Of a DNA stretch of 64,000 nucleotides, positions 1 to 13,450 are shown piece after piece. Where the stretch lies: assembly GCA_026874595.1 (NCBI GenBank), contig CM049306.1, forward strand, positions 19,895,019 to 19,959,018, given 5' to 3'. The first letter of the stretch is position 1. Every line of letters begins with the position of its first letter. The translations under genes and the position numbers were made by a program. Below the pieces are notes generated by a model, which worked only from the letters and a program-made list of their open reading frames with translations, was not told the origin of the DNA and searched no databases. The DNA comes from Sipunculus nudus. Its lineage: Eukaryota; Annelida; Sipuncula; Golfingiida; Sipunculidae.

Positions 1-1553
1 AAATGGTGATGTAATACCCACCCTAGTCATCTTCTACTCATCTGCAGTACTTTTGTTTATTATGCTCATCCCTTGTATCTGGAATGTCAACTAAGGGTGA
101 GGTATGGATTCCCATGGTGGGCTATGCAAGAAAGTCTGGTTGGTCTGCTGGTTTGGCAGCTTTGTTCTTGGGATAGGTTAAGTTTTTCTGGCTGTTTAAC
201 CCAACCACAATAAGAAATGACAACAGGCATGAATCAAACAAGATTGTTTTTTTTTCCACCTGGATTGTCTCGTTAGCATGCAAATGACATACAATCAGGG
301 CTGTCATTCAAAGATGGTCATTACTGGCATTAACACCCAAGCTGAGAGGGGAAGTCCCTTTTTTCAAAAGTTTGCTTTAGTCTGTCCTTTGTCTACTTCT
401 GTAAAGGCTGCACAGTCGCCCTTGAACCTGGATGCAACTCAATGCCCCCTGGCAGCCAGCAGAGAAGGTTCCCCCACTTGGTTCACTTGTATTGCACTTT
501 AACACTAGTACAAGCTATATTACAATACTAGAGTCCATTCACCTTTCACCCTGACTTTTTTTTTTTGGTAATTATTTTTGATAAGACAAATTATTTTTGG
601 TAAGGCAAACTAGCCAAATGAAACTTGACAAAGAGCAGAAAGCCATATAAATTTATGCTTAATTTGGAAATAACCCTACAGCCTTGTTGACTTGTCTGTG
701 TATGTGATAGGTGTATGTTATCTATGCCTATGGTGCCACTTGCGAGTCACCATTGTTGTTTGCCTTCAGGGAAATGGTTATGACATATTAATGTAATGTA
801 ACAGTGAAAGGCATGCTATTTAAGACATTGCAATCATCACTGTGAAAAGGGGGCTAAAACTCCATCATTTAAAAAAAAAAGTATAGAAAACTGACCAAGT
901 ATGCCTATGAAAAATAAACAATATAAAAAGAATAAAGGGTACAATCAGAAGCTCAAAAGACTTATTTAATACAATAATATAATAAAAATAGTAAAATAAG
1001 TATTATTCTAAAATAAGGAGAAATATATACTTATAGAAGAATAAGGGTTATATAAAGTTTGATGACAAATATATATATGATTATGCTATGACCAGAAATG
1101 CTCAAATATTGCTTGTTTTTTTTTATGGTGATGTTATCAATGTCATGCATAACATTATGGAGAAGATGAAAATTTGACCCAACAGGAAATAAATTTTACA
1201 TACGAGACTGACTCAAACACCACCACCTCCCATGATATAACCAGCATATTTCTAAAAGTATACATTTCTATATTACATAATATATTATTGCTGTAGTTTA
1301 TATTTTGCGTTAAACTTCAATTATTGTTATTTGTAGGTTATCTGGATAAGGCCATTCATATGGCCCCTTTTTTATGGGCCAATAAAAAAAGAAACCTCTA
1401 AAATACACAATAACCTGTAAACCTGGTAACAGTAACTTAACTACCGGTATGTCTGTTGTTTCAAAGCAATACATTAGGATGAAAATAAACAGTTGGGTGA
1501 AAACGCCTTTCGGGAGACAATATATATTCACGTTCAATAAGGGCATTTCTTAC
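1..1553. other. non-coding stretch, probably intron of the MAM gene
   Basis: No exon could be recognised on either strand. It lies downstream, in minus-strand direction, of the MAM exon ending at 1554, so it is probably intron and the next MAM exon is beyond the left edge. A slightly GC-richer block around 340-490 looks like an old dispersed repeat, but I cannot name the family. Confidence 0.4.
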
Positions 1554-1700
1554 CAGTTCCCGTGGTGTGGTCGCCATCCGGCCCTGTTTCCTCGCTCGGC
1601 GTTGAACCGCGGCCTCTAATCCAATTCGTCTGATCAAGTCCAGTGACCTGGGACAGCTCGCAACCCTCCCTTTCAAAGTCGCACGCAAGGTACACCGGCA
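1554..1700 (-). CDS. MAM gene, exon encoding first half of MAM domain
   Basis: It is flanked by TCCCTTGCAG and CTG|GTAAGA. It is 147 bases long, phase 1 at both ends. It encodes PVYLACDFER onward to DGDHTTGT and carries the first two MAM cysteines. An open frame continues 5' of the acceptor to 1914, but that part is intronic read-through. Confidence 0.85.
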
Positions 1701-4700
1701 CTGCAAGGGACAAGAACACTGGAAGACAAATGCCTTTATTTTGTTTCTTCCAATTTAGAACTTTCTTGAAAAAATGGTCCCTTGCAAAATGTTTCCGCCA
1801 GTGCGATATCACGGGATAGACGCCATAAACGGCAAAATATTCGCCTAACGACGTATCACTTTGCGCAGAATCGTACCGGTACTCGCGTCTCCACCAGAGT
1901 TCACCCCGCTGCATGCTTCGGCCTGCGCTTTGAAACAGCCGTTGGCCATATAGGCCTATGCCCAGGGACTCCTATTTGGGTGGATTGAACTGTACTCAAA
2001 ATGAACAGCCAACAAGTTGCCGAAAAGTTATATATTTGATAGAACAACTGAATCACCACCCGGCACCCTTCCGCAATATTAGGCCTTAGAGTGATTCTGT
2101 TAAAAAACAAGGGACCCATGGGTCACGGCGCTCAGCTGATCGTGATTGGACTATAAATGTTTCTCCACTGTGACACTATATCGAGTCGATAAAGTTTATG
2201 AATATCATGGACATGTTGGGCTATTATAAAGGAATGTAATGTAATATGTGAGTAAATGATAAATGAAATTACCTGACTGATGGATTAATAGAGTCAAATA
2301 CAGTGGTTAATTTTTTATTTATTTAGGAGGGGTTGAAAATTGTGATATATTTGAGCAAATATGAATGCAATGACAGCAGTAATAAGCAGTAGTAGAATGA
2401 TGATAAGGCTATTTGTTGAAGGATCTAAAGTGTATGGTAGTCTGCAAGCTTTCAATTTGACAAATATGATGTTATGATTAACTATGCTGATGAAGTGATT
2501 TATGAATTTGTGACTGTATGACACAATATCTCTTTAGTCTTAACAAGGTACATTATTGTGATGCCCACTATGTCTACATATTACACAATATTGACAATTT
2601 CTGGCATGTACATAGGTACCTATGGACGAATAGTTATACAAAATATTAAAGTATGAATATATCTGATTCATCTTGTTCTTGCTTACTGAGGCTGACTTTG
2701 GGATGGGGTTTGGAGAAGGGAAAAGTGAGGGCAGCACGAAGGTGGATGTAGAAATATTCTATTGTAATGTTTTTCATTTATATAAGAATATGAAAAGCTA
2801 AGAGGAAAGGGGCCCTCCTACTTGGTTATAGTAAAGTTCTAAATATATGATCGCAAACTAATACTCTGACAAGACTGTCATGAAGAAAAAGAAGTCACAG
2901 TTAAAGTTTTGAGATACTGTGATGCATATGAAAATTTACAGATGGACAGGCAAGTGGACAGAATGGACTAATACCTTTATTTCACTTCTAAGGGAATAAT
3001 GCATTGAAGTTTATATATAATCCTTTTTTTTTAAGCATATCCACTTTTTCCATTCAGAAGTTTTTATCTGAATCATTTTTTTACTTACAGGTTTTATAAA
3101 TTTTTAATAAAAAACAAACTATAAGTTAAAATATTAGAATTGTTGCAAAAGTTGCAATCATCATATATCCAGAGTGTAGCTCATATTGGGTCATATTATG
3201 CATACACATATATTTTATTATTTTTAAATCATAAATGTTTAAACTGAATTTAAAAGAAAATAATGCCACAACATGGCATCTACAAGAATATTCCTTGAAT
3301 CACTATTAAAAAGTTTTGCACATTGGAGTTTTCAGTTTATGCTTAATTTTATTCACCAAAATAAAATAAAAGATTCAGTAAATTTGATAAAATAAAACAT
3401 CTTTTCAAATAAAGTATACACACTGTTGGTTGAATGAGGGACAAACAATATCATTGTGCTAATTACTATCCCAGTTTTAATTTATTACTGGAATTAATAG
3501 TAAATTTCACACCTGGTGAAGTTTTTACCCTTCTGAAGTAAGGAATTACTTATCTCATGAACATCCACACTTTCATAGCAATACACCACTTTGTGGACAC
3601 AATTAAATGTACACTTTAATCATTGTAACCCTGGTGGTACAATACAAAATCTAAAATGTAACATAGCCTAGAATAAGAATGAATCAAATACAGAAAATAA
3701 CATTCATCTAGTTTATGCACCAACTAGGGGGGGGGGGGGGAGGGGGGGGGGGGAGGTGCAGGGCAGAGGGGAAGCCTGCTGGTAGTGGCCAGGCTGACCC
3801 AAGGCAAGCTGCCTGGGGTGGGTTACATAATGCAATTGAAGGCTGTACTACTAGGTGGGCTAGATGTAAACAACACTTGACATGGTGTATGAAAACATGA
3901 ATAAAAGCTATTCTTTCCAATCAATTTCTTTGAAATTTCAGATTTTTAAAAGATTAAATCCTTATGTAAATATGCTGTGAAAATTAAATCAACAGTGCCA
4001 AAGTTGGACAAAATTTAAGGTATTGATTTTTTATTTATGCTAATAACTTGAAACATTTGCAAAATTCAGATCTAATTTTGGGTAAACAATTGAATCTTGA
4101 TTAAATAAAGTTATATTCCTGAAAAAAAGTCTCTAGGTTCAGCAATTCTCATGTTAGGTGAGTAAATATATTTCCTGATTTTTTTAAAAATTGCATTATG
4201 TTAAACTTCAAAATAATACCCAATACTGACCTAAATTTTGGTATGTTCATAGAAATGTATGAAAGAATGTGAATACTAAATACGATCAAAAACAGATCAG
4301 TCGTTTTGATATTAGGCAGCCTTGAAGTGTAACAATGGCTTTTTTTATGGAAAACAGTTTTTTTCCTTAATATCTCGAAGGAACGAAGTGACGAAGAACT
4401 AATGACCCAATTTTCGGTATGGTAGGAGATTTTGGGGACATCTAAAATTATGCCAACAGCCTGGGGAGCATTGAGATGTGCACTGAATGACCTAAGTCAT
4501 CAAAGTGGACTGCTTGACAATGTAAGGGAATACAACAAGAGCCTCCAAAAAAATTCAATAACTAGCCTAATTTTGCAGCTTTTATTTTCAAATTTCAGAT
4601 TTTAACAGATTAAATCCTTATGTATACATGCTGTGAAAATTAAATCCACAGTACTTACAGGAAAAAACGTGCCATGGCCAAAGTTGGGCAAAATTTAAGG

Positions 4701-7700
4701 TACCAATTTTATATTTTTGCCAATATTTAAAAAAAATTAACAGATTTTGATCTAATTTTTGGTATACAATTAAATTTTGATTAATTAAAGTTGTATTACT
4801 GGAAAAAAGTCCCTACCTTTAACACTTTTGGTCTTAAGTGACCAAATATCTTCCTGATTTTTTACAAAGTCCATTTCTGGCAAGTACATAGGAACTATAT
4901 AGAGGAATATTTATGGTAAATATGAAGAAAACCAGATCGAGTGGTTTTGATATTAGGCAGTCCTGAAGTGTGAAAATAGATTTCTAATAAAAAATTGAGG
5001 TTTTTCCTTAATATCTCGAAGGAGTTATCAGTTCTATATAAAGGTTTCTATTGACCGAAGAGGAACTATTTTAGTTGTATTTGTTGAAATTTTGTGAAGA
5101 AAAAAAAAGCCTAGCAAGATATCGTCTGTATTGTAAATGTAGAGAGTGTCAGACTTTGAAAATTTCTAAAATAAATCTAAACAGTAGAGGGATTTTACTC
5201 TCTCTCTTTTCTATTTTGTTTGTATGCAGAAGTGAAGTCTCAAAACTATGATTGTTCTGTTACATCATGGTGGATGGCCAAAAACTGTTAAACAATCCAT
5301 GCAAGCTATTTGTACTTTCACTAGATGCTTGCTATGCCTCATTTTTTTAATTAACCCTAGAATACACCAAGAGACTATAGAAAAGCTTCCGGTTTCTTGA
5401 TTCTGGGGTAATTGAAACCATCTCTAAATACGCAGCTACTGACATGGAGCTGGATGGCCAGGCCTGATGTTTGAAAGCTGTATGTTAAATAATAATGTAA
5501 ACCCGAAAATGGCATGCACATAACAGTCAAAAGTATTTTTCACTTCTAATATTTTTTTGTGTTTATGTACTTAATAAAGATATTCTGACCTGAGGTAATT
5601 ACTTTTTAACTCCAAATGGCCTCAGTTTGAGCTGAATTGCTGCAAAAATGATTTATCTACGAAAGACATATTATGAAATTCATTATCAGAAGCTTCACAT
5701 GAAAAATAGATGCAGTCACCTTTGACAGATCAGGGGCGTAGCCAGGACTGAGGGAGGGGAGGGGGCCATGATCAGTGGCGGGGCCAGAATTTTGAAAACG
5801 GGGGGTGGGGGGGTGGGGGTTAATATTATTAATAATGTGTATATATATATATATATATATTATTAATAGTTTTATTATTACTATACGTTATATATTTTAG
5901 TGTAAGAATTTTTTTTATTTTCAATGGTTTCATTAAGGTTAGTTACAGGTACATAGGGAAGGTATGGGAGGGGGTATCCCCCTGCCATATTGGGAAATTT
6001 TTGAATATGAAATGTAGAGGACAATTTGAGGCAATTTTTACTAAAAATGAAGGTTTCCTGTTCCTGAAAACTGTTCCCTTATGTCTTTGCGCTATGTAGT
6101 CAAACTGTAGAGAGGTTCAATATTTAATATTTATATTTCTTCACAATTAGGATATAAAATTTCAATCGTTTTCAAACAAATCAATGGCGCAAAGGCGCAT
6201 TTAAGTTTTGTAACTTGCAAAATATTAATTTTTAAATGTAATGCTCGGAGTGAAATAACTTATATGTTGAAGTCTTATGTTAAACTTAGCATTTTACCGG
6301 GTTTCGTGGTCTCGACAGCACACAGGACTCCTAAGAGCACAGACCGCGAGTTGAGTACCGGTATCACCAGAGCCGTTAGATGTTCACGGTCGACGCTAAT
6401 TCGCCATGCGTATACATCGTGGATAGCTTTCTTAATTTTATGACAAGTGGCGCCATCTACATTCATGTTCACGCTGCAGACATCCAAGCTCATATCTCGG
6501 GAACGTTTGACCGATTTGGCAACAATTTAGCATATGTATAGATCTCACATAGCTCTTTATCATACACAAAACTGAAGGGGCCACCTGTAGTGTCTGTCTT
6601 TTTGTTTGCCGTGGGCTAAAATCACTCATATACGTGTAGTGGTTTGACTTTTCTGCCTAAAATTTTGCATATGTATACAATTTGGACAGCTTTCTGGATG
6701 TGGTAGGTTGTGCAACCTACATACACATTTCGGCTGCAGACATCCATGCTGATATGCAACCCCTCACTATTACTCCTTGCTACTCAATCCATGCCTCACT
6801 TCATCCGTTCCTCTCTGATTTTGGCGGAAACACGTAGTCGCCCGTCGACTACCCGTATTCTAGTTAATAAATGATACCTTACAAAATTACTAATAATAAT
6901 CATAATAATAATGCACGAACTAACAACATTTGATATGTATAGTAGGAGACAATTTTACAGCCACGCAGTGTGTTCAAACGAGTTAAAATATGCTTGCTTC
7001 CTACCAATAGGGCTTTGTGGAACATCAATATAATCTCAAAAAAATGATTTATTAGTATATATATATATATATGACATGTCTAAAACGACGCAGAACAGTC
7101 CCCTTCCCGACTTTAGGGCTGCGCCCCCTCTATTTTCAAATCCTGGATACGCCACTGGTATTTTAAAACCAAATTTGTTACATTTCAGGGATACATAATC
7201 TAATTACATTTCCAATGCGCATGCTCACAAAATATTACTCATACCAACAGCACTATGGATGGGGAAACGTCAAAACGGTTGTTCACTGCAGATTGATCCA
7301 GAAGACATTTCTTCGTTGAAGCTGCCTATCACAACCGTGTACTGTGTTGTGGATAAAGAAATCAGGTCTGGATAATGCACTGTGGCTTCTAAATACAAGA
7401 GTGGCGTTTAATGAAATGTAATGAAGAGAGCAAATGTAGTTGTTTATGAAGTAAAATGTTGGATTAAAATGGTTTCAATACATCATACATGAACACATTT
7501 CTTGTAAGCAGGTTTTTTTGTTGTTGTCTTTATTGCGACAAATTTTGATTTTGAAGTTTGAAAGCTGACACAGTCCCGGCTGTATCCATAATCAAGCTCG
7601 AGGGGTTTTATTAATTCTGTATTTTTTATCAAATTCAGTTTTAATGACAGAAACGATCTCTGAAGGGTGACGAATATATGGAAATATGAATAGCCTACCA

Positions 7701-9954
7701 ACACCATGACATACGGACAAGACCGCCAATCGGACCAGTTTGAGCCGCATAAAACAGCGGACAACAGAACTAGCTTTAAATACTCTGAGAAGTATATGTA
7801 TTCCGGTACTAATTGATAACATTTACATGACATATTTTATAAAAAAAAAGGCCTATCCATGATTTCCCCATTTGACTTCTTTAATAAGGGTCTTATTCAG
7901 GCGCGTACCCGGGGACTAATTTTCGAATAAACAATTTGGGAAACAATAATAACCGCATATTATCGAAAAGCAGCGCCGGACTTTTGAGTATTTTTCTTCC
8001 TTGTACATCTGCACGCATGAGTTATGTATGCAGTCTACCATAGCACTCCTGACACTGTCCTGTGCAAGGGTGCAGAACCCTATTTTTATAAGATCCTGTA
8101 TCCGCCCCAGTAATAAACCATGCAGAATTTCTCCTTGTGTGCCTACAACTCCACTCTCAGTGCCAAGTTATGTTATGCGTGCTCCTATGCTAATAACGCT
8201 ACGATACTTCGTAATTTGCTCACATCAACAGATCTTGTTTTAAGCACTTACTTGCGGGAGAACTTGATTCCGGTAATAGGCCTGCAGAAAAAAAAGGAAA
8301 TGTTTGAGAGAAAATATGAAATCTTAAATTCGTCATTTTGACTGAGCAAACCCCATTGGTCTGCTAACTTCCAAATTAAAGCAAATTCTAATGAAAGGTA
8401 TAGACATGTACAGGCCTGTACGTACCTTTGTAGGCCTGTATCTCCTGGCTTGTTAGTCGATAAACTAAATTAAACAATCCTCCCCTAAACAGACCTCTCA
8501 CAGCAAGTGTCAAGGTCCGCAATATCAACAAAAATTAATCATATTTTTATCTGTCTAAAATTATTTAAAAAAATGTTTAACCGGCAAACTGAAATATTTC
8601 TCTCAAAAGCAAGAGCGGAAACCTTAAATAAACATGAAGTAGCAGATATTTAGCAATTTTAATGCCCCAAACTTAACGAGAACCTTATCTCTTCTGATAG
8701 AACAGGATTTTTAATTTCTTCCATTTGAAATTAAGCAAAAACTTTTTATTTTGTCAATATAACGGCCCGGAAATTTAGTTAATATCGTCGCCATCAGATG
8801 TCGCTAATATGGCAAATCCACTGTTCTTTTCTGCATTTTTTTTCTTTTCAAAATATATCTTATTTTTTTTCACTGTTTCCCTGCTTCAATGTATCCCTTT
8901 TACCATGCAGGTATTTGATATCCCGCATGTATATTAAGCGTTGGAGGACCCCCCCCCCCCCGAACAACCGTTTTAGCATATCTTATCGTTATTCAAATTG
9001 GGTTTTCCTACTTGAGTACCTATATACCCAAAATATGCCGTTATCCGCTCAAAAACGTCTTAATTACTTTCTTAATTACATTTCGTGGTGTCCCGTTTCT
9101 ACTGGTATACATAACAAGAATGTTTGAAAAGTAATATTTAGGGCGTTTTTGAGCGGATAACAACGCACAGCATGCTTTGTCGCTAAAACGACAGTTTGGG
9201 GGGGAAGGTTCCTCCAATGCGTATTACATCGATACCCCATTGTGACAAGTGCTTTTGATCCCAAAAGAATCATGATAAATGACACTATCTTAAACTTTAG
9301 GGGTTCTTTTTAGCTGATGCCACGTGGATATAAACAAAGTATAATATATCTGCAAAGAATCGTGAATACCACTAGGGGACTCAAAGTGTCCCAATTGTGT
9401 GGCATCAGTTCTTGTTAAATTTCAGAACTCTCACTCTTACCACGTGTTTAACTTGACAATTTGTATGAGCCAGTTTCGGCTTCGAGTGTCTTACATGTTC
9501 AAATTGTGTGCATAAGTAAAAGTTTGAAATTTACTTCTTCAAACAGGAGATCCGTTCATGTTGAAATCGACATGAGCTAGAATACGTAAAATGTACCACT
9601 AGAAAGCATGTGGTGACCCTAAGAACTTCACCAATTTCAGACTTAAGAGATTTGTCAGATATCTCATGTTCCGGAGTGAATTGTCGGCCTACAAGGAACG
9701 GAAACTATACTTTTCATTTAATCTTTAACAAAAATTCAGCGCTACAATTACACATCACATTTGCTTTGGAAATGGCTGAAAGAACCCTTTGTAACTTTTC
9801 TAGGGCGTGTCCTTTCAGAACATTGTTTCCAAAGAGTAAAGAAAATGTCAATTTAATAGAAAAAATAATACATACCTGATTCTGCCAGAGAACATAAAAT
9901 CAGAAGAAGGAAAAGCGGATGATCCATGATGCGTAATAATCTTTGCCACGCCAT
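1554..9954 (-). CDS. secreted or membrane MAM-domain protein, 5' part (partial gene)
   Basis: Two exons are seen, 9876-9954 and 1554-1700, joined minus strand. The first encodes 26 residues forming a signal peptide: a basic start, a hydrophobic core rich in Leu and Ile, and an Ala-Glu-Ser end. It stops in phase 1 at a GTATGT donor. The second begins after CTTGCAG with two bases that complete the codon and runs straight into a MAM domain start: CDFEREG, then NWIRGRGSTPS, then TGPDGDHTTGT. This matches the family pattern of Cys-Asp-Phe-Glu, Trp-x-Arg and TGP-x-x-DHT. It ends in phase 1 at GTAAGA, where many MAM domains are split. MAM domains are extracellular adhesion or interaction modules. 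The remainder of the MAM domain and any further domains lie left of the window. Missed exons between the two are possible but not required by phase. The exact family member cannot be named. Confidence 0.8.
3727..3753. repeat. poly-G tract
   Basis: About 27 bases of G broken by one or two A. Homopolymer low-complexity DNA; open frames reading through it as Gly or Pro runs are artefacts. Confidence 0.95.
3931..4385 (+). repeat. direct repeat, copy A of a roughly 0.65 kb tandem duplication
   Basis: It shares with 4588-5024 the blocks AATTTCAGATTTT, GATTAAATCCTTATG, GCTGTGAAAATTAAATC, AAAATTTAAGGTA and CCTTAATATCTCGAAGGA in the same order. The offset is near 650 bases. The copies are clearly diverged, so the duplication or double insertion is old. 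Confidence 0.8.
4588..5024 (+). repeat. direct repeat, copy B
   Basis: Second copy of the unit described at 3931-4385. It carries an extra segment near 4650-4675 between the ATTAAATC and AAAGTTGG blocks, absent from copy A. Confidence 0.8.
5773..7157. mobile_element. composite DNA-transposon-like element with CAGTGGCG termini
   Basis: The left end reads CAGTGGCGGGGCCAGAATTT and the inverse of the right end reads CAGTGGCGTATCCAGGATTT, an imperfect terminal inverted repeat of hAT-like style. A second similar end, CAGGGGCGTAGCCAGGA, sits just outside at 5731. No matching 8-base target duplication was found, so this may be a nested or rearranged insertion. No transposase is seen. Confidence 0.45.
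9876..9954 (-). CDS. MAM gene, first coding exon (signal peptide)
   Basis: The ATG is at 9954-9952; the frame reads MAWQRLLRIMDHPLF followed by a Leu/Ile-rich core and CSLAES. The donor AG|GTATGT follows 9876. A TTTTTTCAG acceptor-like site ends at 9972, so a separate upstream 5' UTR exon is possible, with 17 bases of leader in this exon. Confidence 0.8.
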
Positions 9955-10124
9955 GTTATGAGCAATGGCAACTGAAAAAATACGTTATTGCCAAAACAAG
10001 TGTGTCTAATGGTAGGGTTTGCTGGCCAAATGATCCAAGCTAGGGCACGTCGCACGTGAGGGACTGGAAGTCCGCGAGGGTCCTGTCTTCCTGCCACGTA
10101 ACTTCCGATATAGCGTTTTAAAAA

Positions 10125-10310
10125 GGGCGATTGAATGGACAGTGAACAGGTTGGATTAGCTACATTTCAGTGGTTCGAATCCCGTGCTCCCATTAATAGG
10201 AGGACATGACCCCGAATGCACTTCAAAAAGACCCTCTGTCTAACAGCCTGACCAAGCCCATGCACCTGTGCAAGGAATTAAACATTAATGTATTGTGTTT
10301 AAAAAAAAGT
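10125..10310 (+). mobile_element. tRNA-derived SINE-like fragment
   Basis: A good B-box, GTGGTTCGAATCC, lies at 10171-10183 with a weaker A-box-like TGGACAGTGAAC about 35 bases upstream. A tRNA-unrelated body and an A-rich end near 10300 follow. Boundaries are approximate and no clear target duplication was found. Confidence 0.45.
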
Positions 10311-10615
10311 TGTGCCCGATATATTTGTGTATATCATGGGTCATAACTGAATAACCGATATACACAAAACGTGATATGCATGATATTGGCAGTCACTAGG
10401 GTCAACAAGACATTTAAATACCTATCTTAATCAATTAAATTTCACTAAGAAACGATTTTGACAAAGGGGAAGGTATCTGTACATTGACATGAACAATAAA
10501 CTAAAAGATTCCGGAAAATGAGAGAAATTCCTTATCTATAAGTATTAGTTAAATGACGTTATATTTCGTACGATTTAATAACTGCCTGATTCACGAGAGT
10601 ACATTCATCTGTGTT

Positions 10616-10636
10616 GGGGGGGGGGGGGGGGGGGGG
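10616..10636. repeat. poly-G tract
   Basis: An uninterrupted run of 21 G. Confidence 0.95.
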
Positions 10637-11334
10637 TTGTTTGGGTGGAATCAACTGATCTTCGAAATTTTGGACAAAACTGTACAGAAAATTCGGGCAA
10701 AGCAAGGAAAGTAATAATTGGACAGAATAGGGATTGCAGTAGGTCAATTCGGATTAACAGTGTCTCAGTACCAGTACTGAGCAACAATATATACCTGATA
10801 ATGACTTTGGCAAATTTATTGACCAAATAACGGCTGCTAAAGATAGATAGATAATATTTTTCCTTTTATTTGCATGATGTGTGATTGGTACTGTCTGCTT
10901 AACAAAAACCATTTGTTAAAGGAAATCTGTTTATATATGCATTCGCCTGTGTAAAACTTCGGGTTTTTATCAAACCCGTTTTCTCGTCCAAACCCATACA
11001 CGGCCGTATCTGACATGCATGAGTCGTTTAATTTACTCGTAATAGGTAACTGACTCTAGAAAACGAATGTCTGATCACCTGTGCTATGTACGTTGGATCA
11101 AGAAGGTCACATGGTTGGTCGAACCTCTGCGTTGCCTGTCCTGCTGTATTTGTATGTGCATTTCTTTTATATGCTTTCTGTACAAGACATCTCGATAGAA
11201 TTTAAGATCCATTTTAAAAACAGACATTGAGGGAAAAAAAGCATTGACTGAATTTAGGATTCAGGTGTATACAATTTAAGATCTATTTTCGTCAAGCTAT
11301 CTTGCTTCAAAATCTATATTACAATACGATTTGG

Positions 11335-11338
<4 letters not shown>

Positions 11339-11389
<51 letters not shown>
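11339..11389. repeat. (AT)n microsatellite
   Basis: About 25 uninterrupted AT units. Confidence 0.97.
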
Positions 11390-11390
<1 letters not shown>

Positions 11391-13450
11391 TGAGCCTGGC
11401 AAGAAAATAATATCGATATTCGGAGCGGGCTGCCGCTCCTACTTGATCTGTAATATATCAATTAATCAAGGTTTAATTGTTAATTGGATGATGGTAAAAT
11501 TTTATTGTTACAAAGAAAACAGAAAAGAGATATATTCCACATCTGACAAAACGTGTGGCTTTAGCAATATCATCATCTTCAAATATATACAAATAGGCGT
11601 TTTTTACTGTACATTTATCATCATTCCTTCTTCTTAAGATTTTGTATTAAAAATAGCCCTTGACTCCTTTTTAAAAAAAAATATGTATCTGAAAAAGAAA
11701 AATACGTCCCATGATACATATTTCAGAACATGTATATATAATTGAAAAACTTTATTCTTGACGGTTTGTTAGAAATATCGGTCTGAAGATAATGTAACTG
11801 GCTGGAGAAAGTTGATAAAAATTGTTTGGTAAGAATAATTTCTTTCTTGTTGGCTAACTGAAATGTGGACGCATGTGACATTTAATTGATAAACAGTAAT
11901 TCATATTATGCTCTGACTCTTTCTCTCACTCCTGGTTTACTCTTAATCATTTATCATACTTTTTAAAAGTCAAATGTCAAGTATGTATGTGTCAAACTTA
12001 TGAGGCGGCGGAGCTTATGACCCAACGATTTATTAGGTCACCAGGCTGTCCCGGCTTGTGCTAATTAATGTCAATAAACATAGGGGCCAGTAATCAAGAT
12101 AAGCATTGTTAAGCTGATCCTCATGGCCACACTCTCATCTGTTTTATTAATCAATGATAAAAGAAGGAAAGTGTGGGTTACCTCAAGGCGTGTGCCTACC
12201 AACGTGGGGTTAACAAGTCAATGAAAATTTCCCTTTTGATAAAGGATGAAATGTAACGAGTTTTTTGGGGGACCAATTATGTGAACAAATTTTTTTTATA
12301 TTACTATTTTTGTGATTCCTAAACGATACTTATAGTTTTTTGTCTGTCTGTATATCTACCTCTAAACAGTTAAAAAATATTTGCCTCCTGGGCTAACTGA
12401 TGTGGATATATTTAGCACTATAAGACAGGTTTAAACATAAAGAACATATAATTGGTTGATTCTGAAAGATCTGGATAAGAATCTGACTCATAATAAGGAG
12501 ATAATATTATGTGCTATCTGAGGGTCTATATCTATAAAGGATTATTATCAGGGGGCCCTATACGTACATTAATGTGCGTTCTTCCTTTAGGCCATATACC
12601 AAAATGATATTGTTCGAAGAATTTGCTGCTCCCATTTTATGTGGATCATATTTTTGCAAAAAAAGACTAGGTCCTAGGTATAGTTGGTAATTTGTGCTGT
12701 GGAACGAATTCTCTAAAACAATTATTATAGATTTGGGATATGGACTTAATTTCGAGCTAACCATATACACCATTTGAAGAACTGAAACAAGTGTTTGTAT
12801 TTTCTCGACAAGTTTTCAAAATTCTACGTAATGTGTGTCGACTAGTAAAATAAAATAATAAAAAAAATCGTCCGTTCGCCCAACACTCTTTGTTCCGTGA
12901 GTCCGTAGAACGAAAAGGTTTTATTATAATTTTTGTTGTATGGCCTGAATACTTTAACCTAAGAAAAAACTGTTTGCGGGATGCTTTTCATGAAAGTTTA
13001 GGGATATTAAAGATGAATATTATTGTATATATTGTAGTTAGCAGTCTTTTGATTTAGGAAGATATTAAACATGTTTTAATGATTTTTTAGTCATGGTTCG
13101 TGGTTCTTCATTGTTCGATCCCCTCCTTGCGGGACCAAGATCTTTAAAAAGCTGTGAATGTAATTGCCCCCTCGTTTGTACCGGGTTTTCATCTGGCTGA
13201 CCTGCAAAGGCCACTGAAACCTGTTTGTGGTTTGCCTACCAAGCGTCATTTGTGTTGAGAGACAACTTATGTATTCTGTCAATAGGGCGCTGCGTTTCAC
13301 AGTCTCATAAATATACCCATATCAAGAATTCACAAAAGATTGATTCAATGCAGAAAGACATATCATGAAGAACGTTGGAAAGTTGACAAATAACCTTTAA
13401 CGGGTCGAAGGACCATTGAAGTATTTATTCAGTACCCGTACATCGCGCAC

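Larger units (their letters stand above)
1701..9875. other. MAM gene intron 1 (about 8.2 kb)
   Basis: AT-rich intron without recognisable exons. It holds a G-run at 3727-3753, a degenerate direct duplication (3931-4385 and 4588-5024), a composite element with CAGTGGCG ends (5773-7157), two short (AT)n runs (5841-5861, 7056-7072), a shorter element-like stretch (about 7898-8110) and a C-run at 8949-8961. The other open frames in it show no family signal or codon pattern that would support a gene. Confidence 0.55.

Noticed and set aside
7898-8110. Small element with CAGG-type ends
   Set aside because: The ends are only loosely inverted and the flanks do not match, so it was not listed as a separate feature.
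11302-11637. Frames with Ile-Tyr runs at AT repeats (also 21464-21796 and 28218-28403)
   Set aside because: They are translations of (AT)n microsatellites without any domain.
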